A DNA stretch of 58,195 nucleotides from an uncultured Eubacterium sp. (GCA_947178105.1 CAMWXD010000023.1:1-58195), one strand, 5' to 3'. Shown: positions 34,059 through 43,542, counted from the first letter of the stretch. The notes: generated by a model from the letters alone, not told the origin. A program made the numbers and translations.

Positions 34059-34928
34059 TCAATTATATGTAGAGCAGGACAGTGCCCGCAAATCTTTCGT
34101 CAGGTTTGCAAGCTGGATATCCATTCCGCATTCAAAGATCCCCTCGTCGGTATCAATCGTACACTGCCCGGACTGCATGGATTCGTCCATAATAATATCC
34201 AGTGTCACTTCGCCGCCGATCTTTTCTATAATTTCCTGTTTGCGCCCGGATACTTCTGCATAATCATCCGCGCTTACAAAAATACGGAATTCACGGCTGT
34301 TTTTGATATTCTGGACTGTACGCCGGATTAAATGCAGCAGCACCGCCCGATGGTCTGCAAGCTCTGTATGAAACACCTGGTCAAAGACCTGGATCACGGC
34401 ATCCATCAGCTCCGGCTCCATCGTATGCAGGCGGTCTGCATAATCTTTCTCCTGCTGTTCGCGTAACTGCTCCAGCTCAGCGCGCATCTGGCCTTCCTGT
34501 GCTTTTGCACGTTCCATCCCTTCGGCATATCCTTGCTCCTGCGCCTGCTTTCTTGCCGTTTCTTTCAGTTTTTCTGCTTCCTGCACAGCTTTTTTCAAGA
34601 CCGCTTCTGCATCCGCAGTCGCTTTTGCCATGATCTCGTCCGCCTGTTCCTTGGCGCGTTCTACATAGTCAATTTCCAGCTCCGGGGAAACATCGACGCT
34701 GACGCCCAAAAGCCCTTCGGAAAATTCCGCCTGCCCGCCTTCTGCCTCACCTTCCTGTGCCTCCTCGCCGGACTGTTTCCGTTCTGCCATCTTCTCCCTC
34801 TGTAGCTGTGCCTGACGCTCAAAAGAGAGCGCCGTCAGCTTCTGCTCCAGCAGTTCGTTATAATCGATGACACGGGTATAAGCTTCCCCTTTGTTTATAT
34901 TGACATGTGCTTTATATAAATTAGACAA
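34059..34928 (-). CDS. fliH: Flagellar export ATPase regulator FliH
   Basis: FliH is the stator-like partner of FliI and anchors it to the C-ring. The 289-aa protein is mostly a long Glu/Gln/Ala/Lys-rich coiled coil (about 40-180). A C-terminal domain related to the V-ATPase E subunit follows (VFDQVFHTELADHRAVLLHL, and IIMDESMQSGQCTIDTDEGI). The best start is a TTG at 34928 (S-N-L-Y-K follows), inside the fliG stop region. The GGAGGTGA there lies 10 bases upstream, and the gene overlaps fliG by 8 bases. Longer in-frame starts run into fliG. Confidence 0.9.
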   Translation of the reverse strand: MSNLYKAHVNINKGEAYTRVIDYNELLEQKLTALSFERQAQLQREKMAERKQSGEEAQEGEAEGGQAEFSEGLLGVSVDVSPELEIDYVERAKEQADEIMAKATADAEAVLKKAVQEAEKLKETARKQAQEQGYAEGMERAKAQEGQMRAELEQLREQQEKDYADRLHTMEPELMDAVIQVFDQVFHTELADHRAVLLHLIRRTVQNIKNSREFRIFVSADDYAEVSGRKQEIIEKIGGEVTLDIIMDESMQSGQCTIDTDEGIFECGMDIQLANLTKDLRALSCSTYN

Positions 34929-35925
34929 CGATCTCGTCACCTCCGCCTCTGGAAATAACGATTTCAGCGGAATCCTCCAGCTTACGAATAACAGCAACAA
35001 TCTTCTGCTGTGCTTCTTCTACGTCTTTCATCCTTACCGGGCCCATAAATTCCATGTCTTCCTCGATCATGGCAGCCAGACGCTTGGACAGGTTTTTGAG
35101 GATTGCACCTTTGACCTCGTCGTTTGAGCCTTTCAGCGCCACTGCAAGATCGCTGTTTTCCACGTCACGCAGCACACGCTGAATCGCACGGTCGTCCAGC
35201 AGCAAAATGTCTTCGAATACGAACATCTTTTTGCGGATCTCGTCGGCAAGCTCTGGCTCTTCGACTTCCAATGTCTCCATAATATGCTTTTCTGTACTCC
35301 GGTCTACCGTATTCAAAATACTTACGATTGCATCGACACCGCCGACAATCGTGTAATCCTGGTTTGCCAGCGACGCCAGCTTGCGTTCCAGTACGCTTTC
35401 CACTTCTTTAATGACATCCGGCGAGGTACGGTCCATCATCGCAATACGTTTTGCAACATCCGCCTGTTTTTCCGGATCCAGCGAGCCAATAATCATAGAC
35501 GCCTGGTTTGGAGACAGGTAGGACAGGATCATAGCGATCGTCTGCGGATGTTCATCCTGGATAAAATTCAGCACCTGGCTGGCATCGGTTTTACGCACAA
35601 ATTCGAACGGGCGCACCTGCAACGATGCTGTCAGCTTTGTAATCACCTGCTGTGCACGCTCTTCGCCAAGCGCCTTGTCCAGCAGGTCTTTTGCATAGCC
35701 GATACCGCCTTCTGATATGTATTGCTGCGCCAGACACACCTGATAAAATTCATTGATGATATCGTCTTTGAGCTGCGGCGCAATACTTCTTGTATTTGCG
35801 ATTTCAAGCGTCAGCTCTTCGATCTCATCTTCCTTTAAATACCTGAATATACTTGCCGATTTTTCCGGTCCCAGCGCGATCAGAAGAACTGCCGCTTTTT
35901 GGAGACCACTCATCTTATCTGCCAT
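34921..35925 (-). CDS. fliG: Flagellar motor switch protein FliG
   Basis: FliG connects the MS ring to the C-ring and receives torque from MotA. The 334-aa protein has the N-terminal part (MSGLQKAAVLLIALGPEKSA), the middle domain with EHPQTIAMILSYLSPNQAS (EHPQ motif), the hinge, and the C-terminal torque helix FVFEDILLLDDRAIQRVLRD with its conserved charged residues. Complete and of typical length. It follows fliF and overlaps fliH. Confidence 0.96.
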   Translation of the reverse strand: MADKMSGLQKAAVLLIALGPEKSASIFRYLKEDEIEELTLEIANTRSIAPQLKDDIINEFYQVCLAQQYISEGGIGYAKDLLDKALGEERAQQVITKLTASLQVRPFEFVRKTDASQVLNFIQDEHPQTIAMILSYLSPNQASMIIGSLDPEKQADVAKRIAMMDRTSPDVIKEVESVLERKLASLANQDYTIVGGVDAIVSILNTVDRSTEKHIMETLEVEEPELADEIRKKMFVFEDILLLDDRAIQRVLRDVENSDLAVALKGSNDEVKGAILKNLSKRLAAMIEEDMEFMGPVRMKDVEEAQQKIVAVIRKLEDSAEIVISRGGGDEIVV

Positions 35926-35944
35926 GTCTCTCCCTCAATATTCC

Positions 35945-37573
35945 TTATTCCCAGTCCTCGTTCAGCCAGTTGCGCAGCAACGATGCGACGGCTTCTGGTT
36001 TTTCTTCTACGAATTTCTCGATCAGTACTCTTGCCTCAGATTTTTCTTTGAAGCCGATATCTTCCAGATTCTCTTCTTCGTTTTCCTTGGTCGTCTGCAA
36101 TAAAGTCTCTACCGATAATTCCGGCTCCAGCTCTGGAGCTTTTTCTTTGCGTGTGCTCATAAATACTACAAATCCCAGTAATGCAAAAATCAGTACGGCA
36201 AGCAAAATCTCCAGATAATCAGAGAACGTACGCCCGCTTCCCTCCGAAGGGATAAACAGCGGCTCCTGGTAAGCAATCACAGAAATCCGCTCTGCGTCAA
36301 TACCGGTCGCTTTTGCGATTACATCGATCACTTCGTCTTCGACTTCCTGTCTCTGTGCGCCCTGGCTTTCGATCTGCGCGCGGTACTCTTCAAAGGTTGT
36401 CCCCTCCAGAGTGCCGTCATTTTTCAGGACGTCTTCGTCATATTTTATGTAAGTCCGCAAAGTCACGCCCAAAGATGCCGTTTCGTATATAATATCACCC
36501 ATACCGCTTTCTGTATTGGTAATCGTCTCGTTTACATTATAGTCCCTTGAAGAATCGGAGATTGTCTGCTGGGTCTGCTCCCCATCGTTGAGCATATACG
36601 TATTGCCGTCCTCTCCGTTTGCATCTGTGCCCGGCACGCCGGCATTCCCGGAAGTCGTCTCTTCATCATAGGTACGGTCGCTACTTAAATAGCCCTCGTC
36701 ACGTCCTTCTCCTACGTCGTATTCTTTTCTGCTTGTGTTGGACTTGTCAAAATTCAGCGGCAGGTTTAATCCAACCTCTACGCTCTGGTACTGCCCGGTT
36801 CCAAGCAGGACATTTTTGATATTGCCTTTGACTTTGTTTTCCACCTTTTGCTGGAAGGAAAGCTGCGATGCCGCCATAATGCCGGACGCAGTTGTCAGCT
36901 CGCCGCCCATGCCCCCGGAATACAGCAGGTTTAAGTTGCTGTCCATAATCGAAATATTGTCTGTCGTCTTATTGCCAAGCCCAGTTGCAATCATGCGCGC
37001 CAGGCCAAGCGCCTGCTCCTCGCTCATCTCGCCGTCCAGTGTTAAAAACACCTCTGCAAACGATTCCTTTTCACTGGCAATCAGCGTGCCGTCATCCGTG
37101 GGGATATCCAGCATTACGTTTGCCTGTTCTACATTTTCCAAAGTTTCTAAGACAGATGCAATCTTATTTTCCTGATATTCCTTTACAAGCTTTGCCTTGT
37201 CCGCCTCTGTCGTACTCAGGCTGCCGCTCAAAAGCTCTTTGAGCCTATCGTCTTCGGTAACAATCGCATTTGACCCAAGCAGGATATTAGCCGCTGCCGA
37301 ATCTTTCTTTTTGATCGTAAACGTCAGCCCGTTATCCGATACTTCATTATAAATCCCTGCATCATTTAACAGCGTCTGCACTGTGGACGCTTCCTTGGCG
37401 TTCTCACAGATCTTAATAATCATCATCTCCGGCTTTGTCAGTACAAAAGTCAAAATGACAGCCGCAATGATTACGACAAGCGCAGAGCTTGCAATAATCG
37501 TCTGCTGCTTTCTCGTAAATTTTTTCCACCATTCTACAATACTGTTTAGTAACTCTCTTATTCTATCCGGCAT
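35945..37573 (-). CDS. fliF: Flagellar MS-ring protein FliF
   Basis: FliF builds the MS ring that houses the export gate. The 542-aa protein starts MPDRIRELLNSIVEWWKKFT, followed by the first membrane helix (TIIASSALVVIIAAVILTFV). Two ring-building domains and a second membrane helix near residue 460 (LEILLAVLIFALLGFVVFMS) follow. The C-terminal FliG-binding tail VASLLRNWLNEDWE closes the protein. The ATG at 37573 was chosen for its typical N-terminus; the frame is open to 37630. It lies about 180 bases after fliE. Confidence 0.94.
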   Translation of the reverse strand: MPDRIRELLNSIVEWWKKFTRKQQTIIASSALVVIIAAVILTFVLTKPEMMIIKICENAKEASTVQTLLNDAGIYNEVSDNGLTFTIKKKDSAAANILLGSNAIVTEDDRLKELLSGSLSTTEADKAKLVKEYQENKIASVLETLENVEQANVMLDIPTDDGTLIASEKESFAEVFLTLDGEMSEEQALGLARMIATGLGNKTTDNISIMDSNLNLLYSGGMGGELTTASGIMAASQLSFQQKVENKVKGNIKNVLLGTGQYQSVEVGLNLPLNFDKSNTSRKEYDVGEGRDEGYLSSDRTYDEETTSGNAGVPGTDANGEDGNTYMLNDGEQTQQTISDSSRDYNVNETITNTESGMGDIIYETASLGVTLRTYIKYDEDVLKNDGTLEGTTFEEYRAQIESQGAQRQEVEDEVIDVIAKATGIDAERISVIAYQEPLFIPSEGSGRTFSDYLEILLAVLIFALLGFVVFMSTRKEKAPELEPELSVETLLQTTKENEEENLEDIGFKEKSEARVLIEKFVEEKPEAVASLLRNWLNEDWE

Positions 37574-37754
37574 TTCAATCCCACTCTCCGTATTCAAAGA
37601 TCCTGGCCCTTTTTCCTTTTCCAGGCGCACGCCGTCTGCCGCCTGGCTGTCTTGTCCATCTTCTTTTTCTTATGTCACCCTTATGCCAATCTTATATCAA
37701 TCTTATGACACTACTTAAGCCGCCCGAACCAGGACTGTTTTCAAATTACTGTTT

Positions 37755-38066
37755 TTAAATCTGCATCTGCATAATCTCGCGGTAAGCCTCCAGCAGCTTA
37801 TCTTTGACTGCCACTGTATACTGCAATGAAATATTTGCCTTTGACTGCGCGATTAAAAGGTCGTGCGTATTTTCCGACTGTCCCATTGCAAACTGGATCA
37901 TCGCTGATTCTGCATCGTTGTGCAGGTCGTTTGTCTCATTTACCATACCGAGCGCGGACTGGAAAACCGTCTCAAAATCCTCGATATTTTCCTGTGCTGC
38001 AATATCAAACTGCTTCTGGGCCGCGGCAAACGCCGCCTCCGCCCCTGAAATATTTGTAACTTCCAT
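37755..38066 (-). CDS. fliE: Flagellar hook-basal body complex protein FliE
   Basis: FliE joins the MS ring to the rod. The protein is about 103 aa. It has the C-terminal helix LLIAQSKANISLQYTVAVKD, KLLEAYREIMQMQI, the family signature, and a preceding amphipathic helix. The ATG at 38066 has AGGAG upstream with 9-base spacing; a TTG three codons earlier is less likely. It follows flgC. Confidence 0.93.
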   Translation of the reverse strand: MEVTNISGAEAAFAAAQKQFDIAAQENIEDFETVFQSALGMVNETNDLHNDAESAMIQFAMGQSENTHDLLIAQSKANISLQYTVAVKDKLLEAYREIMQMQI

Positions 38067-38122
38067 GTATGCCAACTCCTACTTTATTTTCATAATTCGG
38101 TTGCCCTGTTTTGCCGCTTTTC

Positions 38123-38569
38123 CTACTTGCCGACCTGAAGCCCAGCCTGCGCCATGGACTTGCTCGCTTCAAAAGCGGTAATATTCGCTTCGTATGCCCG
38201 GCTCGCATCAATCAGGTTTGTCATTTCCGTCACCAGATTGACATTCGGGTAAGATACATATCCGTTTTCATCCGCATCGGGATGCGCCGGATCATATTCC
38301 ATAATAAAGTCTGTCGTCGTATCCTCTCCGACCTCCACGACTTTCACGCCGTTTCCGATATGGCTGCCGCGTTTCCTGCTCTCGGTTAAATAACGGTCAA
38401 ACCGGTTTACGCCTTTTTCCTGAAACGATACGACTTTGCGGCGGTAAGTTTCCCCATCCTCCGCTCTCGTTGTATTTACATTCGCAAGGTTTTCCGCAAT
38501 AATATCCGCGCGGAACTGCTGTGCCGTCATACCTGACGCGCTGATCCCAAATGATTGAAATAATGCCAT
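38123..38569 (-). CDS. flgC: Flagellar rod protein FlgC
   Basis: FlgC is a proximal rod subunit. The 148-aa protein has MALFQSFGISASGMTAQQFR with the ASGMTAQ motif, IIAENLANVNTTRAEDGETY, and the C-terminal coiled-coil segment ITAFEASKSMAQAGLQVGK, which match the family from end to end. It follows flgB by 33 bases. Confidence 0.95.
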   Translation of the reverse strand: MALFQSFGISASGMTAQQFRADIIAENLANVNTTRAEDGETYRRKVVSFQEKGVNRFDRYLTESRKRGSHIGNGVKVVEVGEDTTTDFIMEYDPAHPDADENGYVSYPNVNLVTEMTNLIDASRAYEANITAFEASKSMAQAGLQVGK

Positions 38570-38602
38570 ATAACCACCCTTTCTAAAGCTTATCAGCTTC
38601 TG

Positions 38603-39004
38603 TTATTTGCTCATTGCCGTACGCATACGCGAAAATTCCTGTGAAATGCTGTCAGTCAGCGCCTGGTAGCGGAGCTGTTCTGAAGCAAGCTCTACATTTT
38701 CCGTATGCATGTCTACATTATTTCCATCCAGGCGGTATGAAAATGACTCAGCCGCCATATCAATCTGCGACGTCGCCGTCAAATGGCTCAGGTTGATATT
38801 ATGTACCTTTTTGTCCAGATTCCGGTTGTATTTGGAATCCATCAGTTCGCGCTCCAGCAAAGACTGGAAATCCACATCGTAGCGTTTAAAATCCGGCGTC
38901 GTTGCATTCGCGATATTGTTTGTAAGCGTACTTTCCCGCAGCCAGCTTGCATCTGCGGCTTTATCTAACACATTAATGTAATCAAATGCAGATGATTGTA
39001 ACAT
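38603..39004 (-). CDS. flgB: Flagellar rod protein FlgB
   Basis: FlgB is the most proximal rod subunit. The 133-aa protein has ESTLTNNIANATTPDFKRYD, the family motif, and the C-terminal helix ELASEQLRYQALTDSISQEF. The ATG at 39004 follows CAGGAGGAAAG. It is the first gene of the long fla/che operon, with the promoter at 39082-39109 and a leader of about 70 bases that contains a GGAAC-GAA-GTTCC hairpin. Confidence 0.95.
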   Translation of the reverse strand: MLQSSAFDYINVLDKAADASWLRESTLTNNIANATTPDFKRYDVDFQSLLERELMDSKYNRNLDKKVHNINLSHLTATSQIDMAAESFSYRLDGNNVDMHTENVELASEQLRYQALTDSISQEFSRMRTAMSK

Positions 39005-39081
39005 ATGCTTTCCTCCTGACTTGTTTCGTAATCCTGACGGAACTTCGTTCCTTGTATCTTCTTATTTCTACCCTATAATAC

Positions 39082-39109
39082 ATTATAATTAATCACAGAA
39101 TTTTTACAA
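39082..39109 (-). promoter_or_regulatory. Main fla/che promoter upstream of flgB
   Basis: On the minus strand TTGTAA (39109-39104), a 16-base spacer and perfect TATAAT (39087-39082), a sigma-A type promoter. Start would be near 39075. It lies in the 198-base gap between codY and flgB and drives the entire operon. Confidence 0.65.
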
Positions 39110-39123
39110 GAGTATTTTTACTC
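39110..39123. promoter_or_regulatory. Palindrome touching the -35 box of the fla/che promoter
   Basis: GAGTA-TTTT-TACTC directly upstream of the -35 hexamer. A similar palindrome is found before fliK (31360-31375). The position is suitable for an activator or repressor; the binding protein is unknown. Confidence 0.4.
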
Positions 39124-39173
39124 GATCTTTTATTTTTTTTGTCGAATACCTTCCATATTAATACGGAACCGGC

Positions 39174-39211
39174 AAAAAAAGGAATCTTCACGCACCCCAT
39201 GCTCAGATTCC
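39174..39211 (-). terminator. codY terminator
   Basis: On the minus strand GGAATCT (39211-39205) pairs with AGATTCC (39187-39181), followed by seven T. The stem begins within the last codon of codY and includes part of its stop codon. Confidence 0.8.
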
Positions 39212-39988
39212 CTTCTGATTTCTGGTTTTAACCGCATCCAGTTCTGAAAACACAACATCATTTACAACTTTAATATAAGTTCCCTTCATTCCAGAAGAGC
39301 GCGACTCAATGACACCTGCGCTTTCAAATTTGCGCAGCGCGTTTACAATGACCGAACGCGTAATGCCAACCCTGTCTGCTACCTTGCTCGCCACAAGAAT
39401 GCCTTCTGTTCCGTTTAACTCCTCAAAAATATGGATAATGGCCTCCAGCTCTGAAAACGACAGCGTACTGATCGCTGAGCGGACGATCTGGATCTTTCTT
39501 GTCTCCTCCTCGCTCTCCTCATTGACAGAACGCATCATTTCAAGCCCTACAACCGTAGTACCGTATTCGCATAAAATAATATCGTCAATATCATACGGAT
39601 CATCGCTGCGGTATACAAACAGCGTGCCAAGGCGCTCGCCCGCAATATCGATCGGCGTGATAATGGCTGCATAATTCCTTATGTTATGTACAAATCCAAG
39701 TGTTTCCAAATTTACATTTTCTTTTGTAGACAATATTCCAAGAAGACGCTCATTTAACATCGCGTCAACATATTCGCCGACTTCATCCACGATCAGCTCT
39801 GAAATCTCCGCAATCCCGCTGCACCGGCTCGTGCCGAGAATCTTGCCTTTCTTGCTGATCACAAGGATATTGGACTTTAAGATATCTGTCATCACTTCGC
39901 AGATGTCGTTAAATACCACCTTGGATGAACTGTTGTTATGGAGCAGCTTGTTGATCTTTCTCGTCTTATCCAGCAGTTGAACACTCAT
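39203..39988 (-). CDS. codY: Global transcription regulator CodY
   Basis: CodY senses GTP and branched-chain amino acids and represses stationary-phase, motility and virulence genes. The 261-aa protein has an N-terminal GAF domain (MSVQLLDKTRKINKLLHNNS, ILGTSRCSGIAEI, YAAIITPIDIAGERLGTLFV). The C-terminal winged helix holds the DNA recognition helix VADRVGITRSVIVNALRKFE. Length and motifs are standard. It has its own promoter and terminator, so it is a separate unit between topA and flgB. Confidence 0.96.
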   Translation of the reverse strand: MSVQLLDKTRKINKLLHNNSSSKVVFNDICEVMTDILKSNILVISKKGKILGTSRCSGIAEISELIVDEVGEYVDAMLNERLLGILSTKENVNLETLGFVHNIRNYAAIITPIDIAGERLGTLFVYRSDDPYDIDDIILCEYGTTVVGLEMMRSVNEESEEETRKIQIVRSAISTLSFSELEAIIHIFEELNGTEGILVASKVADRVGITRSVIVNALRKFESAGVIESRSSGMKGTYIKVVNDVVFSELDAVKTRNQKGI

Positions 39989-40060
39989 TACCGAACTGCA
40001 CCTCCTTTTCTGTCGGCATAAATGAAGGGCTTTGAAAGTTCTTTCGCCCTATATGGAATA

Positions 40061-40089
40061 ATGATAACACTTTTTTTCAGATAATTCAA
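40061..40089 (-). promoter_or_regulatory. codY promoter
   Basis: On the minus strand TTGAAT (40089-40084), a 17-base spacer and TATCAT (40066-40061). Start would be near 40054, giving a leader of about 65 bases before the codY ATG. Confidence 0.6.
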
Positions 40090-40208
40090 CTGATTTTCAC
40101 ATATATTTTCTTGAATTGTATGAATTGTTTGTAACAGTGCCGAAAAACCGGGGTTTCATCGAGCCTGCCGCCTGGTTCAACTGCAAAAAAACTGGTTTTG
40201 ACAGAAAA

Positions 40209-40235
40209 TGGAAAAGGAGTGCGCGGGCACTCCTT
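40209..40235 (-). terminator. topA terminator
   Basis: On the minus strand AAGGAGTGC (40235-40227) pairs with GCACTCCTT (40222-40214) around a 4-base loop, followed by TTTTCC. The stem overlaps the topA stop codon. Confidence 0.8.
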
Positions 40236-42336
40236 AATCCGATTCGTTTGTGTCCTTTTCCTTTTTTTTCAGCTCTCTGACATACCCGCACTGTGCATCC
40301 GCGCATACTTCCTTGTTTCCTTTTTCTACCATATAGCCGCCGCATTTCGGGCATTTTTCAGCAGACGGCTTCTGCCAGGACATAAAATCACAGTCGTCCG
40401 GGCCTGCCTCGCATCCATAGAAGCGCCTGCCTTTTTTCGTCTTGCGCACGACGATGTCTTTTCCGCACTTTGGACATGCCACGCCGATTTTTTCCAGATA
40501 CGGCTTTGTATTGCGGCAGTCCGGAAAGCCTGGACAGGCGAGGAACTTCCCGTGCGGGCCGTATTTGACAACCATATTGCGCCCGCATTCCTCGCAGACA
40601 ACATCTGTCACCTCATCTGCGATCTGTACCTTTTCTAGCGTCTTTTCCGCCTTTTGCACCGCGTCCTCCAGATCCGGGTAAAAGTTGCTGACGATCGCTT
40701 TCCAATTAATATCGCCTTCTTCTACCTTATCGAGCAGCATTTCCATATTTGCTGTAAATTCTTCATCGACAATCGTAGAAAACGCCTGCTTCATAATGGA
40801 ATTGACCGCTTCGCCAAGCTCTGTCAGATGCAGGTTTTTATTTTCCTTCAGCACATAGCGGCGGGCAAGCAGAGTCGTAATCGTCGGCGCATATGTGCTC
40901 GGCCGTCCGATGCCATGCTCCTCAAGCGCTTTGACGAGCGCCGCTTCTGTATAATGCGCCGGCGGCTGCGTAAAATGCTGGCACGTCTGCACATCCTCCA
41001 GCGTCAGCTTTGAGGATGCGTCGATCGATTTTAACAGCATGTTATGGTCGCCCTTTTCATCCTCGTCGCTCATATATACGGACATAAAGCCGTCAAAGGC
41101 GACCCTGGACGCAGAGACCGTCAGCCGGTAATCGCCCGCTCCGATCTTGATGCTTGTCGTCTCATATTTTGCCGGGCTCATGCGGCTTGCGGTAAACCGC
41201 TTCCAGATCAACTGATACAGGCGGAACTGGTCCCTGGACAACGATTCCTTGACCTCTACCGGCGTCCGTGCGATATCGGTCGGACGGATCGCTTCGTGGG
41301 CGTCCTGGATCTTGCCGGATTTTTTCTTTTCCGCCGCCGCAGGCGCAATGTAATCTTCCCCATACTGTCCGCCAATGTACTCCCTTGCCTGGGCATCCGC
41401 CTCTTCGGAAATACGCACCGAATCCGTACGCAGATACGTGATCAGCCCGACCACGCCGGAGCCTTTGATTTCAACGCCTTCATAGAGCTGCTGTGCCAGC
41501 CGCATTGTTTTTAGCGTCGAAAAATTCAGCACTTTGGACGCTTCCTGCTGCAAGGTGCTTGTGGTAAAAGGAAACGGCGCTTTTTTCGTACGCTCGCTTT
41601 TTTTGACCTCCAATACCTCGTAGCTTGCTTTTAACAAATCCTGTCGAATTTCTTCCGCCTGCTCTTTGTTTTCGATTTTCAGGCGCCCTTTCTCTGTCCC
41701 GTAAAACTTTGCGTCCAGCCGCTTTTTTTCTCCTGCTACCTTGATCTTTGTATCGATCGTCCAATACTCCTGCGGGATAAACTCGTTGATCTCGGTTTCC
41801 CGGTCTGCGATAATGCGCAGCGCGACCGACTGCACCCGCCCGGCGCTCAAGCCCCGCTTCACCTTTTCCCAAAGCAGCGGGCTGATCTTATAGCCTACCA
41901 TACGGTCTAAGACGCGCCTTGCCTGCTGGGCGTTTACCAAGTCCATATCGATCTCCCTGGGCTGCTTTAGCGATGCCTTGACCGCATTTTTCGTAATCTC
42001 GTTAAAGCTGATGCGGTATACTTCCTTTTTTTCATCCAGCTTTAACGCCTTTGTCAGATGCCATGAGATCGCTTCCCCCTCCCGGTCAGGGTCTGTCGCC
42101 AGATAAATGCGGTCTGCCTTTTTTACTTCCTTGCGCAGCTTTGCAAGCAGGTCTCCCTTTCCGCGGATCGTAATATATTTCGGCTCAAAATCATGCTCGA
42201 AATCAATTCCCATTTTACTTTTTGGCAGATCTCTGACATGTCCGTTCGACGCAGTGACTTCATAATTTTTCCCCAGAAATTTTTTGATCGTCTTTACCTT
42301 TGCCGGCGATTCCACGATTACCAGATATTTTGCCAT
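40234..42336 (-). CDS. topA: DNA topoisomerase I
   Basis: TopA relaxes negative supercoils through a 5'-phosphotyrosine bond. The 700-aa protein begins MAKYLVIVESPAKVKTIKKF (TOPRIM, with the acidic ATDPDREGEAISW motif). It has the active-site tyrosine region GLITYLRTDSVRIS, and ends with three zinc-ribbon modules (CEECGRNMVVKYGPHGKFLA to CADAQCGYVRE; 4 Cys each). Complete. The neighbours dprA and comM upstream form the common dprA-topA arrangement of Firmicutes. Confidence 0.97.
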   Translation of the reverse strand: MAKYLVIVESPAKVKTIKKFLGKNYEVTASNGHVRDLPKSKMGIDFEHDFEPKYITIRGKGDLLAKLRKEVKKADRIYLATDPDREGEAISWHLTKALKLDEKKEVYRISFNEITKNAVKASLKQPREIDMDLVNAQQARRVLDRMVGYKISPLLWEKVKRGLSAGRVQSVALRIIADRETEINEFIPQEYWTIDTKIKVAGEKKRLDAKFYGTEKGRLKIENKEQAEEIRQDLLKASYEVLEVKKSERTKKAPFPFTTSTLQQEASKVLNFSTLKTMRLAQQLYEGVEIKGSGVVGLITYLRTDSVRISEEADAQAREYIGGQYGEDYIAPAAAEKKKSGKIQDAHEAIRPTDIARTPVEVKESLSRDQFRLYQLIWKRFTASRMSPAKYETTSIKIGAGDYRLTVSASRVAFDGFMSVYMSDEDEKGDHNMLLKSIDASSKLTLEDVQTCQHFTQPPAHYTEAALVKALEEHGIGRPSTYAPTITTLLARRYVLKENKNLHLTELGEAVNSIMKQAFSTIVDEEFTANMEMLLDKVEEGDINWKAIVSNFYPDLEDAVQKAEKTLEKVQIADEVTDVVCEECGRNMVVKYGPHGKFLACPGFPDCRNTKPYLEKIGVACPKCGKDIVVRKTKKGRRFYGCEAGPDDCDFMSWQKPSAEKCPKCGGYMVEKGNKEVCADAQCGYVRELKKKEKDTNESD

Positions 42337-42354
42337 GACTACTCCTCACCTTAT

Positions 42355-43536
42355 TCATTCCGTAATTATTTTATAGTGATTTTTAAACACTTCTTCAATC
42401 CGGTGCTTTTGCAGAAGGGCTGCCAATACCTGGCTGAGTGCCTGAATGTCCAATCCTGTTTTTTCCAATAGTTCTTCAAAGCCCGTTGGCAAAAGACCAA
42501 GACAACCATACACCAACAGCTCATCTTTTTCAAGAGAAAATTTATGTAAATTGTCAAAAATTTCACAATTTCCCGGTTTTAAGGTGCTTTGCGGCGTCAA
42601 ATTTTTTTTGCTGGATTTTTGACATACAGTCTCTTTTTTGCGGGCTGTATACAGCGCCATCTCTTCCATGCAATCCTCCACCGACAGCAGGACGCCTGCG
42701 CCCTGCGCAATCAGGCGGTTGCATCCCGTGCTTAACGCATCTGTAATACGCCCCGGCAGCGCATAGACGTCACGCCCCTGCTCCAATGCACAGTCTGCGG
42801 TAATCAAAGAGCCGCTTTTTTCCTTTGCTTCTATTATAAATACAACGTCTGACAGTACGCTGATCAGGCGGTTGCGCTGTGGGAAATAGGCCGGCAGCGG
42901 CTTTGTGCCTGGCGGATATTCGCTGAGCAGACCGCCATGCTGCCCGATCTGCTCATACAACTGCCTGTGGTAATTTGGATAGCAGACATCCACGCCGCAC
43001 CCAAGCACCGCATAGGTATCGCCGCCGCTGTCCAATGCACCCCTGTGCCCTGCCGCGTCAATCCCGCGCGCCATGCCGCTGATAACCGCTGCATCCTGCG
43101 CCGCAAGCTCTCTGGCAAGCTCCCTGGCGACCGCCCTGCCGTACTCCGAACACATCCTCGCTCCTACGACCGCCGCGCGAAACTGCGCCGTATCCGGGAG
43201 CCTGCCGCGGTAAAAGATCCCATACGGGGCGTCGGAAAGCTCCAAAAGCTTCCTTGGATACTCCGGCTGCTCCATACTGGCAAACTGCGTCTTCGTCCGG
43301 GCAAGCGCGTCCCACTCGCGGTCAATGTCCCATGTTTTTTTTGATTCTATGATACGCCCGATATCCTTATGCATAAGCCCCGGAATTTTTTCCAGGCTTT
43401 GTACTGGCTGCTCATACACTTCCCTTGCATGTTGGCATACCGCAAAGAGCCTGCTGCGCACCCTGGGCGTACACCCCCTGATGCAGGCAAGCCAGTAGGC
43501 GTATTTTTCATTCTGTTTCGCCCTGTTTTCTTCCAT
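42355..43536 (-). CDS. dprA: DNA-processing protein DprA
   Basis: DprA binds incoming single-stranded DNA and loads RecA during natural transformation. The 393-aa protein has an N-terminal SAM-like part and the Rossmann core (AAVVGARMCSEYGRAVAREL, AVISGMARGIDAAGHRGALD, TYAVLGCGVDVCYPNYHRQL, SEYPPGTKPLPAYFPQRNRL). The C-terminal winged helix follows (LLVYGCLGLLPTGFEELLEK). Complete and typical. It follows comM by 6 bases and precedes topA by 18 bases. Confidence 0.95.
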   Translation of the reverse strand: MEENRAKQNEKYAYWLACIRGCTPRVRSRLFAVCQHAREVYEQPVQSLEKIPGLMHKDIGRIIESKKTWDIDREWDALARTKTQFASMEQPEYPRKLLELSDAPYGIFYRGRLPDTAQFRAAVVGARMCSEYGRAVARELARELAAQDAAVISGMARGIDAAGHRGALDSGGDTYAVLGCGVDVCYPNYHRQLYEQIGQHGGLLSEYPPGTKPLPAYFPQRNRLISVLSDVVFIIEAKEKSGSLITADCALEQGRDVYALPGRITDALSTGCNRLIAQGAGVLLSVEDCMEEMALYTARKKETVCQKSSKKNLTPQSTLKPGNCEIFDNLHKFSLEKDELLVYGCLGLLPTGFEELLEKTGLDIQALSQVLAALLQKHRIEEVFKNHYKIITE

Positions 43537-43542
43537 CGCAGC

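Noticed and set aside
39088..39105. Possible CodY-binding box in the flgB promoter
   Set aside because: Against the consensus AATTTTCWGAAAATT I count about six mismatches, too many to claim.
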